A stretch of DNA of 64,000 bases from Wolbachia endosymbiont (group E) of Neria commutata (GCF_964026735.1 NZ_OZ034692.1:868001-932000), one strand, 5' to 3'; numbered from the stretch's first letter, positions 12,692-23,715 are shown. Made by a program: numbers and translations. Notes: generated from the sequence alone by a model not told the origin.

Positions 12692-15600
12692 ATGTACCAA
12701 ACCTTCCAACAAACTAGTTTACAGCGCTTTAAACGTTCAGATGAAGAATTATTTGTAAAGAGTAACAAGGCTAATTCATTGGACAATCAAGGTAAATATC
12801 AAGAAGCTTTAAAGATTTATGAAGAGATTGACCAGAAGTATAGGTAAGAGTTGAGAGAAGATCATCCAAACGCTTTGATGATTAGAAATAATATGGCCTT
12901 AGTGCTAGATCACCAGGGTAGATACAAAGAGGCTTTAAAAATTTTGGAGGAGGTTTATCGAAAACAGAAAGGAACCTTGCTACTAGAGAATTCTTTTACT
13001 CTATCAACCAAGAGTAATATGGCTATAGTATTGGACCATCAAGGTAAACATCAAGAAGCTTTAGAGATTTTTAAAGAAGTGTATGAAAAAAGAAAAGAGA
13101 TCTTAGGGCAGTATAATTCAAATACATTAGCAACAAGGAACCGTATAGCATTAGCCTTAGATCATCAAGGTAAATATCAAGAAGCTTTGGAAATTTTAGA
13201 AGAGGTTTACCAGAAACGAGAAGAAATATTGGATTCAGATGCTCTAATTATTTTAAGTAGTAAAGCTTTAGTACTGAGCCACCAAGGTAAACACCAAGAA
13301 GCTTCAGAAATTTTCGGAGAAGTCTATCAAAAAAGAAAGGAAATATTAGGACGATCTCACCCAGACACCTTAAGAACAAGAAATCACGAAGCCATGGAAC
13401 TAAGCAGTCTAAAAAATATCAAGAAGCTTTAGAAATTTCACAAGAGGTTTTGCAAAAGCAGACAGAAATGTTAGGGCTAAACCATCCTGATGTTTTAGTA
13501 ACGATGAGCAATGTGGGTCTAATACTAAATAGTCAAGGTGAACATCAAGAAGCTTTAGGGGTTCTTAATGAGGTTTATGAAAAAAGAAAAGAAGTGCTTG
13601 GGCAATATCATCCAAATACTTTAATAACGATGAGCAATATAGCCTCAGTGCTAGAAGATCAATATAGATATCAAGAAGCTTTAAAAATTTACAAAGAAGT
13701 TTGTGAAAAGGTGCAGGAGCTATTTGAAATGGATTATCCGCTTACTTTATTGGTAAAGAAGGGTATTGTTTCAACTCTGAAAAAACAGATTAGCGTGGGC
13801 TCAGAACTGAAAAACTTAGGTAAATACCAAGAGGCCTTAAAGATTTATGAGGAAGTTTATCAGGAACAGAGAGAAGTACTAGGGCCAGATCATCCTGACA
13901 CTCTACTCACGAAGAACAATATAGCAGCAGTACTTGATAAACAAGGTAAATACAATGAGGCTTTGCAGACGTATAAAGAGGTTTTTGATATTGAAAAAGT
14001 CGTTTTAGGTCCAGATCACCCTGATACTTTACTAACAAAAAATAATATAGCTTCACTAGATAAAAAAATACATTCACTTTTAGCAAATTGCCTAACAAGA
14101 AGTAGAAGGAGAAGAGATATAAATAACTGCCAATTTTCATGGGAAGACATTGATCAATTTAATGGAGAGGATGAATCAAGGAATCCAAATAAAATTGAAA
14201 TCGATAGTGAAAAATTTATCCCATATATAAGAGATATAGATGAAAGTAAACGCACTCAACTGATTCAGATAGCAGATCAGGTTAAAGTTACAGGTAAATT
14301 TCAAGGCCTAGTTAATAGTCTAATAAGTAACCAAAAAGTAGTGAATCACTTAAGTAGAATACAGAGAGCTTCTAGTATAACTATGGATGGAATGATGGCT
14401 AAAAATATTTTAGCTGATTTTTTAAATGATGATTACGGAGGTGTAGCAATTGATATAGGATTTGTTGCAGGTGGTAGAGGGTTTGCCAAAGTTGCAGAAG
14501 CAGCATCTATTAAAGGAGCAGGATTAATTGCAGATGGTAAGCTAATGTTAGGTAGATCTTTTGAAATTGGAGTAGAAGTTGCTGAAGTATTGGGATTATT
14601 AGAAGGAGTCTCATCTATCACTGGGCCTATTGGAGAAGCAATGGTAGCTGTATTGGTTGTTGGCACTGGTGTTTATCGTGCAGTAGAGGAAGTTAATAAG
14701 ATTGGTGAAATTATTAACTTAACTAAAAAGGAAAAGTTTATCGAGGGATTACGTGCATTCATAGTTATGAAACCTGAAACATATATAGAAGAACTCATGG
14801 AAGAAAAGCAAATTAATGATCAGCTGGTTAAACAAGGATTTGAGTATTTAAAACAACATAGCGATATTCAAAAATATGTTTTTCCTATAGGTAAATTAGT
14901 TGTAGATTCCTGTCACAATATACAACACAAAACAATTAAATGCATTACTAGTGTCTCATGCCTCATTGATATGCCAGTTACATACTATACTGAAAAGTGC
15001 ACAACTAAATTTCAGGTAGATCTGAACAATACAATACTACTTGGTAAAGAAAAAACTTATGATTTCTTTAGTAAAGCAAAGATAGCTAATCCAAACGAAG
15101 GAAAGATATTATGCTCACCAGCAAAGCCGGTTAATTTATTAAAATTTAGAGAATCAGTGATAGCAGGTGAATTTTTTGGCTCGGATGATAATAAGCTATC
15201 ACTTGATAGCCTTGTACCAGAAGGGTATGAACGTATGAGTCAAGCAGGCTATTTTTGTCACAATGCTATTGGTATAGCTACTAATAATTCAGGTAAATAT
15301 ACTCTTATTGATTTAGGTGATGGTGATGATTATGCAGAAGGGTCTTTTAGTCAGAATATTTTCTTAATTGGTAATGGGCCAAAAAAGATTGATGGGGGGA
15401 AAGACGACATCTTTATTTTCCATGGTAACTCTACTACAGGCTATATTAATGGAGGAAGTGGTTCTAATACAATAGATATTGGTGAATTTGCTCTAAGAGA
15501 AAAAGCTATCTTAGTTGATTTAAGTAGAAAATACATAAGATACCTTAACCATTCTATTAAAATAGAGAATATCAATAGAGTGTTAGCAAGAAAAGGAAAA

Positions 15601-17766
15601 AGAGATGAGATAATTTGTGCTTGTAGTACAGAGTATGTAGATGGCAGAGGCGGAAAAAATAGTTACAGAAAAGATATGATAACTATACCTTCACTTGACT
15701 GTTCTTATGAAATGCAGCTAGTAGTAAGGCCTCATACTACTATTATTTATAACCAAGCATTAGAGGGAAATTTTAGTTATATTGTACCACTGCAAGGAGG
15801 GGAAGCATCTGTTAATCTACCTATTAATTCACAGAGTCAGCATAGATTTACATTTAATTATACACTTTTTGATATTAGTAATTCTTCCTTTAATGCTGAT
15901 GCTATAACATTTAACTTTTTACCAAAGTTGCCAAATGGAAAGTTGAATATAACTATTACATATAACGCTACAGACAATATCTCATATAGATTAAGTGATG
16001 GAACTGAGATAAGAATAGGTGAAAAAAATAATTTATATGCATTACAAAAAAGTAATAAAGCCATTAATGAAATTATTAATGATTATCCAGCTATAGCAAA
16101 CCAGCTAAAGATGTATATTTTTGTACAATTACTGATTAATAATGAAACCGCTGCTATAGGACATGGAAATCATGATGTACTTCACAATAACCCTTATTGC
16201 AGAAGTCATTTAGTTGGTAATGGCGGTGAAAATATATTTGTAATTACTTCTGGTTATAAAACATTAGATGAAAGCAAGTTGCCTATACCTGAAGTGGTGA
16301 TTTATGATGTTGATGAAGAGAATAAGATAGATACTTTAGACTTACGTCAAGTAAAACAGCAAATAATGAAGGATTTGGGTAAAGAAGTGAAAGTAAAAAC
16401 TAAAATAGAAGGCAAGGACTTGTTACTTCTAATATATTATGATGAAATAAATCAGATATCAGAAATACTGTCACGTACAATAAGATATGATGTAATATGC
16501 ATAAGATTAAAAGGCACATTGATAACCAATTGGTATGAGAGATTACACGTGCTTTTAGATAATGCAACTATGAAAATAGAAGGATTTGATTTAAAGCCAC
16601 TACCTTTAGTTTTTGCTGAAGATAAAGAGATTATCGTTATAAAATCCGAAGATATAGAGAAAGAAAATAAATTAGTGATATCTAGAAAAGCAGGAGATTA
16701 TTCTTTTGCTCGTTCAGGAGATGATTTAATAATCACTAGTGCTTTTGATCGTAACTTAACAAATAATGAATTCTGTACAATTTGTCTCAATAATTTCTAC
16801 CAAGAACCAAAAATGGAGACGTTATCTATTAAATTTACTGATAAAGAGATATTGTTAAAAGATGAGATGGATAGAATAAATAACGCATCCATTCTTACTG
16901 AACAGCTAGCTCAATATAAAAATGATACTTATAATACTGTTTTTGACCATGGCAATACTATATCTAACATAACTGATCTACATCAAAGAAAGCATAGAGA
17001 GGTTAAAAGTTATGAAAACCAGGAGTTTTTTTATGCCCGAAATAATTTCAATACTGGCTTAAAGGAAGAGAAAGTAACAAATTCAGGTAGTAGGCCAACT
17101 TCTTGGATTGGTGATTTAGTCAGTTGGGTGAAAGGCAAATGGTTTAGTGAAGAGGCGAGCGAAAGAAAAGAACTTTTTTATGCCCATGCCAATATCGGAC
17201 TGAAAGAAAGGAAGCAAGAGAATGGACCGATGAACAACCTTATAGCAAAATTATATGGTGGCCTATTTTCCTCTTCTTCTCAGCAAGCAATAAGCTCACC
17301 TATAAGCCATAAGGAACAAGAGAGTAAAGGGAGTGCAAGCCAATTCAGCACAGGAGCGTGTGTTGATGTCAATGGTACAATAATGTTGCTTGATGTACTT
17401 ATCCGAAAAGCCACAGGTCAAGAGTTTGTTTCTTCAGAAAATCAACCTATACCCTTACCAGAAGCACAAGCTTACGCGTTAAACATTAAAGAAGAATTTA
17501 GTAAAGCAATAGTTAGTGAAGCGGATATACCAGCAGATAAGCTAATAGACCTTGCCGAAATGCAGTCAAAAGTATTTAAAGTAGTAGTGAGTGGGAGTGG
17601 TAGCAAAGTGAGAAATATACTGCTTTCGTATGCAACACCTATAATAGGGCAGGAAAAAGCTGAAGGTCTTCTAACTACTCTGCTCTATGAAGCTAGACCA
17701 CAAAGCTATTTGAGTAACGTAGCTATAGATAATCCAGGCACTAAACTGGTAGGTAGGTCTACGTGA
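12692..17766 (+). pseudogene. Large TPR toxin-like protein with latrotoxin-type C-terminal domain, interrupted twice
   Basis: Three consecutive segments form one gene of about 1,690 codons. An ATG at 12692 (GAGGA ribosome-binding site) leads into the first TPR, an in-frame TAA at 12845-12847 stops it, and 12851-13432 carries four more TPRs. A lost A near 13415 (A-run before TATCAAGAAGC) shifts into 13450-17766. About ten kinesin-light-chain-like TPRs (DHQGKYQEALEI...EVY) fill the first third. Then come a polybasic SRRRRD site (14098-14118), a glycine-rich hydrophobic stretch around 14430-14690 resembling pore-forming segments, RTX-like glycine repeats (IDGGKDDIFIF, INGGSGSNTIDIG; 15390-15480) and a C-terminal domain shared with the remnant at 38965-39978. 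The last 4.3 kb stay open. Host-directed activity is inferred from family resemblance. Confidence 0.8.
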
Positions 17767-17848
17767 TCCATTTAACAGCAATAGTGAGGTTTATTTATGG
17801 AAAAAGGATATTAATATATTTTCTATATGTATCCGTTCAGGGCAGCGG

Positions 17849-17986
17849 TAAAAAGCCACTAACGGAGGAGCAAAAGGAGCATAATCGAAAGTTGGCATTG
17901 TTCAGAATGCGGGTGGAAAATAAAATTCGCGAGATAAAAATCTTCAAAATAATGTCAAATTGCTTCAAGTTGTTTCGCAGCAGGTC
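17849..17986 (+). mobile_element. Internally deleted IS5-type fragment
   Basis: GGTAAAAAGCCACTAACGG and the codons for FRMRVENKIREIKIFKIMS match the 3' part of the 982-bp element, but the sequence then jumps straight to the terminal repeat (TTTCGCAGCAGGTCT, 17972-17986). About 140 bases remain. Confidence 0.85.
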
Positions 17987-18061
17987 TAATCTTTCCTTTC
18001 TCATCAACAATACTAATAAAAGTTTCTTTGAGTGAGGCATCTAACCCGATATAATGCTTCA
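17987..18061 (-). mobile_element. IS110-family transposase N-terminal fragment
   Basis: On the minus strand an ATG near 18061 starts MKHYIGLDASLKETFISIVD, continuing EKGKI, which is the DEDD N-terminal motif (YIGLD.S) of IS110 transposases. It runs directly into the end of the IS5 fragment, so the rest was lost by that insertion or a later deletion. Confidence 0.7.
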
Positions 18062-18135
18062 TGAGTCTGGACCAAAAATTCACTGATTTTATAGAATGGC
18101 TGTGACTGTGATACTAGTGTAACGCAAATTATTCA

Positions 18136-18164
18136 TTGTGTAACTTGTAATATTATTATATAAT
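18136..18164 (+). promoter_or_regulatory. Sigma-70 promoter for the GH25-like gene
   Basis: TTGTGT (18136-18141), a 17-base spacer and a perfect TATAAT (18159-18164), about 30 bases before the ATG at 18195. Confidence 0.55.
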
Positions 18165-18194
18165 TAGCCTTTTACTAAAGTTATAAAGGCATAT

Positions 18195-18857
18195 ATGGTA
18201 AAAACAGGAATTGAAATATCTCACTATCAAGGGAAAATTGATGGTCAAAAAGTTTCCAAAGATCCACAAAATATAAAATATTCAGCTATAAAAGCAACGA
18301 AGGGAGCAACTTTTCAAGATAGTGAGCTTCAGTGCAATTTAAAAGAACTTAAGGATAATAATATTAAGGCTATACCGTATCACGTGTTTAGAATGACTTC
18401 TACACCTGAGAATCAGGCTGAAAATTTTATTAACGTTCTATCTTCTGCTTCTTTTGATTATAAAAAAGATAAACTAGTTATTAGCACTACAACTGATATT
18501 TGTTCGAAAGGACAAACAAAAAAATGTGATAAGCCTGCAGATCATACTAATCAAGAAAGAATCAAGAATTTAAACTCTTTAATAACAATATTAAAAGAAA
18601 AAGGATGTAAGGATATTGTTATATATTGTTCACCTAATCCTTGGGATGAATATTTTACACATGAAGGATCAGATTTTTCTAAATATCCTTTATGGATTGC
18701 TCATTGGGAAGTGAAAGAACTTCAAATACCAAAAGATTGGAAAGATGCAGGAAAGAGCTATGATTATTGGACTTATACTGCAAATGGTAAAGTAGATGGA
18801 ATAACAATAGAGCCACATAGTAAAGAAGGTGTTCCTATGGCTAGAACGAGAATATAA
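18195..18857 (+). CDS. GH25 (lysozyme-fold) protein, probably catalytically altered
   Basis: GH25 muramidases cut peptidoglycan. This 220-residue protein opens with GIEISHYQGKIDG, the equivalent of the family's GIDVSHWQG, and shows the order AIKATKGATFQDSE, YHVFR, DIVIYCSPNPWDEYF, PLWIAHWEV and YDYWTYTANGKVDGI. So the full barrel is present. However, the first catalytic Asp is Glu, and the strand that should carry the D-x-E pair reads LVISTTTDICSK, without the glutamate. There is no signal peptide. Wolbachia GH25 proteins are often phage-linked and have been transferred between domains of life; this one sits just after a toxin-like gene. It may be a binding or inactive derivative. Confidence 0.75.
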   Translation: MVKTGIEISHYQGKIDGQKVSKDPQNIKYSAIKATKGATFQDSELQCNLKELKDNNIKAIPYHVFRMTSTPENQAENFINVLSSASFDYKKDKLVISTTTDICSKGQTKKCDKPADHTNQERIKNLNSLITILKEKGCKDIVIYCSPNPWDEYFTHEGSDFSKYPLWIAHWEVKELQIPKDWKDAGKSYDYWTYTANGKVDGITIEPHSKEGVPMARTRI

Positions 18858-18864
18858 TTAGCAG

Positions 18865-18915
18865 CTCGCACAACCAACATGTATCCTCTATAGAGCTAGT
18901 TGCTGGTTGTGTGAG
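18865..18915. repeat. Inverted repeat downstream of the GH25-like gene
   Basis: CTCGCACAACCA (18865-18876) pairs with TGGTTGTGTGAG (18904-18915) at 11 of 12 positions across a 27-base loop. There is no T-run after it, so it is not a standard intrinsic terminator, but it could act as one or protect the 3' end. The rest of 18916-19067 shows no gene. Confidence 0.5.
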
Positions 18916-19067
18916 AATTGGTCAAGCTAAAATAAAACTCTTCATCAAGGAAATTTAGTATATATAAACGAGGGGATGAAAACCTTAGAGGGAGCATGGT
19001 TATGCTTCACATAATAACTTCTCAAAGTTATGGGTAAAAGTAAGCATTATACTCTGGGGCTGTACAC

Positions 19068-20120
19068 CTAAACCTTATCACCAGACTTGACAAATAAGTG
19101 TCCCAAGACAATTAGCTTTATGGATTTTTCTTTGTTATTTGCTACTATCCAAACTCCATCATTTTCATGGTCAACAATTTCTATTGGCACAAATATTACA
19201 TAATTATTATCGCCAACTATTTTGATTCCTAGGGTTCCCTCATCACTTAAGCTTAAAGCTGAAGAGGGTACTTTATAGGCAGATATTTCACCCGAAGGCA
19301 TTTTTACGCTGGCAGTTAGTCCTTGCAAGGATATCATTTCATTATCAGTTACTCTTACATCTACCCTATAAGATCCAGTTTTAGGCTCAGCGATTTTACT
19401 AATAAAGCTGACTTCACCTTCCAATTCTTTTTCGTCCAGCAAATTAATTTTAGCTTTTCTGCCTAGCACTATTTTATCTATTTCACTTTCTGAAACATAT
19501 AACACAACTAGGATTTGGTCAAAATTAACTACGTCAGCTATTTTTTGACCAGCATTAACAAAGTCCCCTTCACTTGCATTGATTTTGTCAATGTAACCAT
19601 CTATAGGAGATTTAATTTCAGCATTTTCTAAATCTAGCTCTAGCTTTTTTAGGTCAGCTTTTGCACTTTTGAGCGCAGTAAAAGCTCCGTCTACCTTTAT
19701 TTGCGTGCCATAGCCTTTTTTATTAAGCTTTTTAGAGGAATCATACTCAATTTCACGCTGATTCAACAAAGCTTTGGCTTTCTCAACTTGCTCAACCCTA
19801 TCATAATCCTCTATTTTCAGTACTATGTCATCTTTTTTTACCTTTTCTCCATCAGAGAAATAAATAGCAGCAATTGTACCACTTATTTTTGAAGTAAGGC
19901 TTGTCCTATGCAGGGGATTTACCGTGCCAGAAAAATTTAAATATATAGTACGATTTTGTGGCTCACACTCCTGAATTTTTACTGAGAAGCTTCTAGCAGT
20001 GTCATCATTATGACTCACTTGCTTTTTCTTTATAAACACGCTGTTGATAAAAAACAGCAGAACAAAAGCAATACTAAAAATTAGCATTACTTTATTCTTT
20101 TTCTTTAGAAACGATTGCAT
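19068..20120 (-). CDS. RND efflux periplasmic adaptor (membrane fusion protein)
   Basis: Adaptors of this type link an inner-membrane RND pump to an outer-membrane channel. The 350-residue protein has an N-terminal membrane anchor (VMLIFSIAFVLLFFINSVFI), a lipoyl half-motif (SGTIAAIYFSDGEKVKKDD), an alpha-helical hairpin (KAKALLNQREIEYDSSKKL) and the matching second half (IKSPIDGYIDKINASEGDFV), followed by the beta-barrel. The pump gene is not next to it. The TolC-like gene at 24307 could provide the outer channel. A 34-codon open frame ends 3 bases before its ATG. Confidence 0.88.
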   Translation of the reverse strand: MQSFLKKKNKVMLIFSIAFVLLFFINSVFIKKKQVSHNDDTARSFSVKIQECEPQNRTIYLNFSGTVNPLHRTSLTSKISGTIAAIYFSDGEKVKKDDIVLKIEDYDRVEQVEKAKALLNQREIEYDSSKKLNKKGYGTQIKVDGAFTALKSAKADLKKLELDLENAEIKSPIDGYIDKINASEGDFVNAGQKIADVVNFDQILVVLYVSESEIDKIVLGRKAKINLLDEKELEGEVSFISKIAEPKTGSYRVDVRVTDNEMISLQGLTASVKMPSGEISAYKVPSSALSLSDEGTLGIKIVGDNNYVIFVPIEIVDHENDGVWIVANNKEKSIKLIVLGHLFVKSGDKV

Positions 20121-20123
20121 AAG

Positions 20124-20228
20124 TTAAGTTTTCGGCGATACTTTTTTAGTACAAAACTTATCTTGCTTCTCAGGTATTGATTGAATAACCTGTTGATTCA
20201 CTATTAAAGTTTCGCTACTTTGACCCAT
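20124..20228 (-). CDS. Possible small protein, 34 residues, upstream of the efflux adaptor
   Basis: The strong ribosome-binding site GAGGAGGG precedes an ATG at 20228; translation MGQSSETLIVNQQVIQ... ends in a TAA (20124-20126) only 3 bases before the adaptor's ATG. The strong SD and the tight spacing suggest a translated leader or a small hydrophilic protein coupled to the adaptor. No known family is recognised. Confidence 0.45.
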   Translation of the reverse strand: MGQSSETLIVNQQVIQSIPEKQDKFCTKKVSPKT

Positions 20229-20376
20229 AAAAACCCTCCTCGATTTTATATTGAAATAGTGATACGGCAAACAATACAACGTGTCAATACTAGTATGACC
20301 TTATTATAGTAGTAATTAAGAATTTTCAGCGAAAGAATAATGAGCTATAATATAAGGACTTATAGTAAGGATAGAA

Positions 20377-21309
20377 ATGACTCTAACTATAGCAGTGTTA
20401 AGTGGTGGACTCTCTCGTGAAAGAGAAATATCTCTTATGAGCGGCAAGGCCATAAAAAAAGCTCTTGGTAACCTTTCATATAACGCAATAGAAGTAGATG
20501 TTGATAGGAATGTTGCTGAAAAGCTTAAAATAATTAATCCTGATCTTGCTTTTATTGCTCTTCATGGATCTTACGGAGAGGATGGTTGCATTCAAGGTTT
20601 GTTGGAGGTTTTAGGTATAAAATATACACACTCTGAAGTAATGGCTTCTGCTGTTGCTATGAATAAAGTGATGTCAAAGCATATATTTCAGTCTCTCGGC
20701 ATTGATACTCCAAAAGGTTACGTAATTAGCAAAGAAGATGTGCTGAAAAATAATATTAAGGTTGACTACCCATACGTCTTAAAACCAATTAATGAAGGCT
20801 CAAGCATCGGAGTGCACATTGTTTCCTCGCATGAGGATTACTTAAAACTAAAGGATGACAATGCGACCATCATGAAGGACATGATCGTAGAAGAATACAT
20901 TCCAGGTGTAGAATTACACACCGCTGTGTTACTGAGTGAAGCAATTGGGACTATCGAAATACGGCCAAAAAATAAATTTTATGACTATGAAGCAAAGTAT
21001 ACAAATGGATTTGCAGAACATATATTTCCTGCCGAAATCCCTGATGAAGTATATAGAATGACTCTAGAACACGCACTTAAAGTGCATCAATTTTTAGGAT
21101 GTAAAACTATTTCCCGCTCAGATTTTCGTTATAATCCTGAAAACAATACTTTAAAAATGCTTGAAATTAATACACACCCTGGCTTTACTGAACTATCGCT
21201 AGTACCAGAAATTGCAAGATTGGCAAAAGGGATTGATTTTAACGAATTAGTTAAGATTCTTGTTGAAGATAGTTTTCAGCATAAGGAGAGGAGATTAGAG
21301 ATCAGGTAA
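20377..21309 (+). CDS. ddl: D-alanine--D-alanine ligase
   Basis: Joins two D-alanines for lipid II, an ATP-grasp enzyme of the cytoplasm. The 310-residue product has the typical LSGGLSREREISLMSG start, the HGSYGEDGCIQGLLE loop near residue 68, the ATP-binding PLNEGSS-like stretch PINEGSSIGV near 147 and the C-terminal metal-binding EINTHPGFTELS near 267. It is followed directly by ftsQ and then pdxJ. Wolbachia keeps lipid II synthesis although it lacks a full wall. Confidence 0.96.
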   Translation: MTLTIAVLSGGLSREREISLMSGKAIKKALGNLSYNAIEVDVDRNVAEKLKIINPDLAFIALHGSYGEDGCIQGLLEVLGIKYTHSEVMASAVAMNKVMSKHIFQSLGIDTPKGYVISKEDVLKNNIKVDYPYVLKPINEGSSIGVHIVSSHEDYLKLKDDNATIMKDMIVEEYIPGVELHTAVLLSEAIGTIEIRPKNKFYDYEAKYTNGFAEHIFPAEIPDEVYRMTLEHALKVHQFLGCKTISRSDFRYNPENNTLKMLEINTHPGFTELSLVPEIARLAKGIDFNELVKILVEDSFQHKERRLEIR

Positions 21310-22068
21310 ATGTTGAGCAATGTTACTAGAAGTCAAAGACGTTTTTTGCGTAAATGTGCTTTGTTTATTATAATAACACTTTTTCTTACGTTAGTGCTCT
21401 ATAGCTCACTGGATAAAATAACTAACCGGTTTAATTATTATTTTATTTGGTGTGAAGAATGTGTATCCAACTTATTACTTAGTAATGGCTTTACAATTGA
21501 TAAAGTAGTTGTGAGCGGCAACAAATTTACAAATGAGAAAGACATTTTAAATTTTGTGAGTAGCGCCGAGCCAATTATATATGTATCACTCTCAAAACTT
21601 GCAAATAGTGTACAATCTGTAAGCAGATGGATAAAAAATGTGAGTATTCATAGGATTTTACCAAATACTGTGCAGATTAATATAGAGGAATATGAGCCGT
21701 TTGCTATCTGGAAAGATAATAATAAAACATCAGTTATTGACTCTGAAGGTAAGGTGATCATAGACGATTATTTAGTAGATAATCTTGTTGTCATTACAGG
21801 ACAAAACTCGTTATCAAATCTGAAATTTGTTAGAGATATATTAGAGAATAAAACACAACTGAGTAGCCAAATTTCTTCTTTTGTTTGTATAGGAAATAGA
21901 AGGTGGAATATTGTCCTTGATAATGGACTCACAGTGAAACTTCCTGAAGATAATCCTTATGGTGCATGGGATTATTTAAACCACCTGCAAAATACAACTG
22001 ATTTTACATTTAGCGATTGGAGTATAATTGATATGCGTATTGCTGATAAAATCTTTGTAAAAAGATAA
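21310..22068 (+). CDS. ftsQ: Cell division protein FtsQ
   Basis: A single-pass divisome protein. The 252 residues show a short basic cytoplasmic tail ([11 protein letters not shown]), one membrane helix ([18 protein letters not shown]), a POTRA domain ([17 protein letters not shown]) and the beta domain ([20 protein letters not shown], then [15 protein letters not shown]). The ATG follows the ddl stop codon immediately, so the two are surely co-transcribed, as in the dcw cluster of other bacteria. Confidence 0.93.
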   Translation: MLSNVTRSQRRFLRKCALFIIITLFLTLVLYSSLDKITNRFNYYFIWCEECVSNLLLSNGFTIDKVVVSGNKFTNEKDILNFVSSAEPIIYVSLSKLANSVQSVSRWIKNVSIHRILPNTVQINIEEYEPFAIWKDNNKTSVIDSEGKVIIDDYLVDNLVVITGQNSLSNLKFVRDILENKTQLSSQISSFVCIGNRRWNIVLDNGLTVKLPEDNPYGAWDYLNHLQNTTDFTFSDWSIIDMRIADKIFVKR

Positions 22069-22090
22069 AAATAGCTTTCGAGGTAAAAAT

Positions 22091-22798
22091 ATGAAACTAG
22101 GCGTAAACATTGATCATATCGCAACTCTTCGTAACACACGCGGAACTTCCTATCCAGATCCACTCAAAGCAGCAGAAATAGCTATTGATGCAGGAGCGGA
22201 TTGTATTACTGTGCACTTACGAGAGGATAGAAGGCATATTACGGATGAAGATGTGTATACCCTAAGAAAACACATTAATACTGATCTAAATCTTGAAATT
22301 GCAGCCACTGAAGAAATGCTTGAAATAGCAAGAAAGGTAAAGCCCTACTCAATTTGTATAGTGCCAGAAAAAAGAGAAGAATTAACAACCGAAGGTGGTT
22401 TGGATATTATTAGCATGCACAGCAAACTTTCTACCATAATAGAGGTGATGCATAACTCTGGCATAAAAGTTTCATTGTTTATTGATCCAAACATTGATCA
22501 ATTAAAATTTCTTGAGAAGCTAAAGGTAAAGCCTGATATAATAGAAATTCATACAGGGGATTACTGCAAGAGTCCATCAGAGAAGAAGTTACAGTTAATC
22601 GCTAACGCTGCAGAGTATATCAACAAGCTAGGAATAGAATGCCATGCAGGGCATGGCATCACTCGCGAATATGCTAAAAAGATGATAAAAATAGCTCAAA
22701 TCTCAGCACTTAACGTAGGACATTATTTAATTAGTGAAGCTGTGTTTTATGGCTTGCATAGTGCAATAAAAACAATGAAAGCAACGATATCTACTTAG
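22091..22798 (+). CDS. pdxJ: Pyridoxine 5'-phosphate synthase
   Basis: Makes PNP from 3-amino-2-oxopropyl phosphate and deoxyxylulose 5-phosphate, the last step of the long vitamin B6 route. At 235 residues it has the family length and motifs: [20 protein letters not shown] at the start, [12 protein letters not shown] near residue 40, and ECHAGHGI near residue 182. It lies 22 bases after ftsQ and probably shares its transcript. Its 3' end overlaps the convergent HU/IHF gene by 8 bases. Confidence 0.97.
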   Translation: MKLGVNIDHIATLRNTRGTSYPDPLKAAEIAIDAGADCITVHLREDRRHITDEDVYTLRKHINTDLNLEIAATEEMLEIARKVKPYSICIVPEKREELTTEGGLDIISMHSKLSTIIEVMHNSGIKVSLFIDPNIDQLKFLEKLKVKPDIIEIHTGDYCKSPSEKKLQLIANAAEYINKLGIECHAGHGITREYAKKMIKIAQISALNVGHYLISEAVFYGLHSAIKTMKATIST

Positions 22799-23102
22799 CT
22801 CCCGCTTCTTCTTTCTCATTTAACTGATCTAAAAGAGTTTTACTTGCTTTGAATTTCATTCTTTTCTTCCTGGGAACAGTAATCATTTCACCACTTTGAG
22901 GATTACGACACTGTTTCTCCTCTCTTATAACAGCAGAGAATGTTCCTAGCCCATGGAGACGTATATCACCTGTCTCATCTAGCTCATCCTTTATTATTTT
23001 TATAAACTTATCATAGATCTTGCTCAAATCAGATTTTGTGATCTCAATCTTTTCATTTAAACAATAATCTTTTAGTTCCTTTATTATATCTTCTTTACTC
23101 AT
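22791..23102 (-). CDS. HU/IHF-family DNA-binding protein
   Basis: A 103-residue histone-like protein with the two-stranded DNA arm: [20 protein letters not shown] then [18 protein letters not shown]. The RNPQSGE-type motif is characteristic of the family. The C-terminal tail is charged. Whether it acts as HU or as an IHF subunit cannot be decided from sequence alone. It is convergent with pdxJ. Confidence 0.9.
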   Translation of the reverse strand: MSKEDIIKELKDYCLNEKIEITKSDLSKIYDKFIKIIKDELDETGDIRLHGLGTFSAVIREEKQCRNPQSGEMITVPRKKRMKFKASKTLLDQLNEKEEAGAK

Positions 23103-23249
23103 AAATTACCTTATATTTAAAAAAAATTACACAGATAGCATATTATGTTAATGCCGATAGTCAACTAAATCCATTGTGGAAATAGAAAACATTACATACA
23201 CTTGCAAACATTTGTATAATATTTGCAAAAAAATACCACAACAAAATGA

Positions 23250-23705
23250 TTATCTCTTAGAAAATTGACATTTTTTCCGAGCTTTATGTTGACCATATTT
23301 CTTACGCTCAACTACGCGTGAGTCGCGTGTTAAGAACCCACCATTACGCAATATAGAATGCAGATGTTGGCTTATACTACTTAAAGCTTTACTTATTCCA
23401 TGGGCTAAAGCGCCTGCTTGACCAGATAACCCTCCTCCCTTTACAGTTGCAAATACATCGTACTTATCTAATGTGGAAGTTGCAACAAATGGCATTTTTA
23501 CTATTTGGCATACTGATTCCCTCTTAAGGTAATCCAGCAGCTTGTCTTTTTTATTAATACTAAATTTTCCACTCCCTGGCTTTATCCATACTCTTGCTAC
23601 AGATTCTTTTCTTCGGCCTGTGGCGTATGAACGACCAAGCGAATCAACCGCTGACTTAATTGTCTTTCCTGATTGATCATCGTTATTTATTGTAGAACTT
23701 TTCAT
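23250..23705 (-). CDS. rpsI: 30S ribosomal protein S9
   Basis: S9 contacts P-site tRNA through its basic tail. The 151-residue protein has a short extra N-terminus, then [20 protein letters not shown], the [19 protein letters not shown] loop, and ends in a basic tail finishing KKCQFSKR with the invariant Lys-Arg end. The gene follows rplM by 10 bases in the usual L13-S9 order. Confidence 0.98.
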   Translation of the reverse strand: MKSSTINNDDQSGKTIKSAVDSLGRSYATGRRKESVARVWIKPGSGKFSINKKDKLLDYLKRESVCQIVKMPFVATSTLDKYDVFATVKGGGLSGQAGALAHGISKALSSISQHLHSILRNGGFLTRDSRVVERKKYGQHKARKKCQFSKR

Positions 23706-23715
23706 TTTTACTCCG

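Noticed and set aside
18865..18915. Inverted repeat as a riboswitch or small RNA
   Set aside because: Only one long stem is visible and it sits after a gene; there is no promoter or known aptamer pattern, so I list it only as a repeat.
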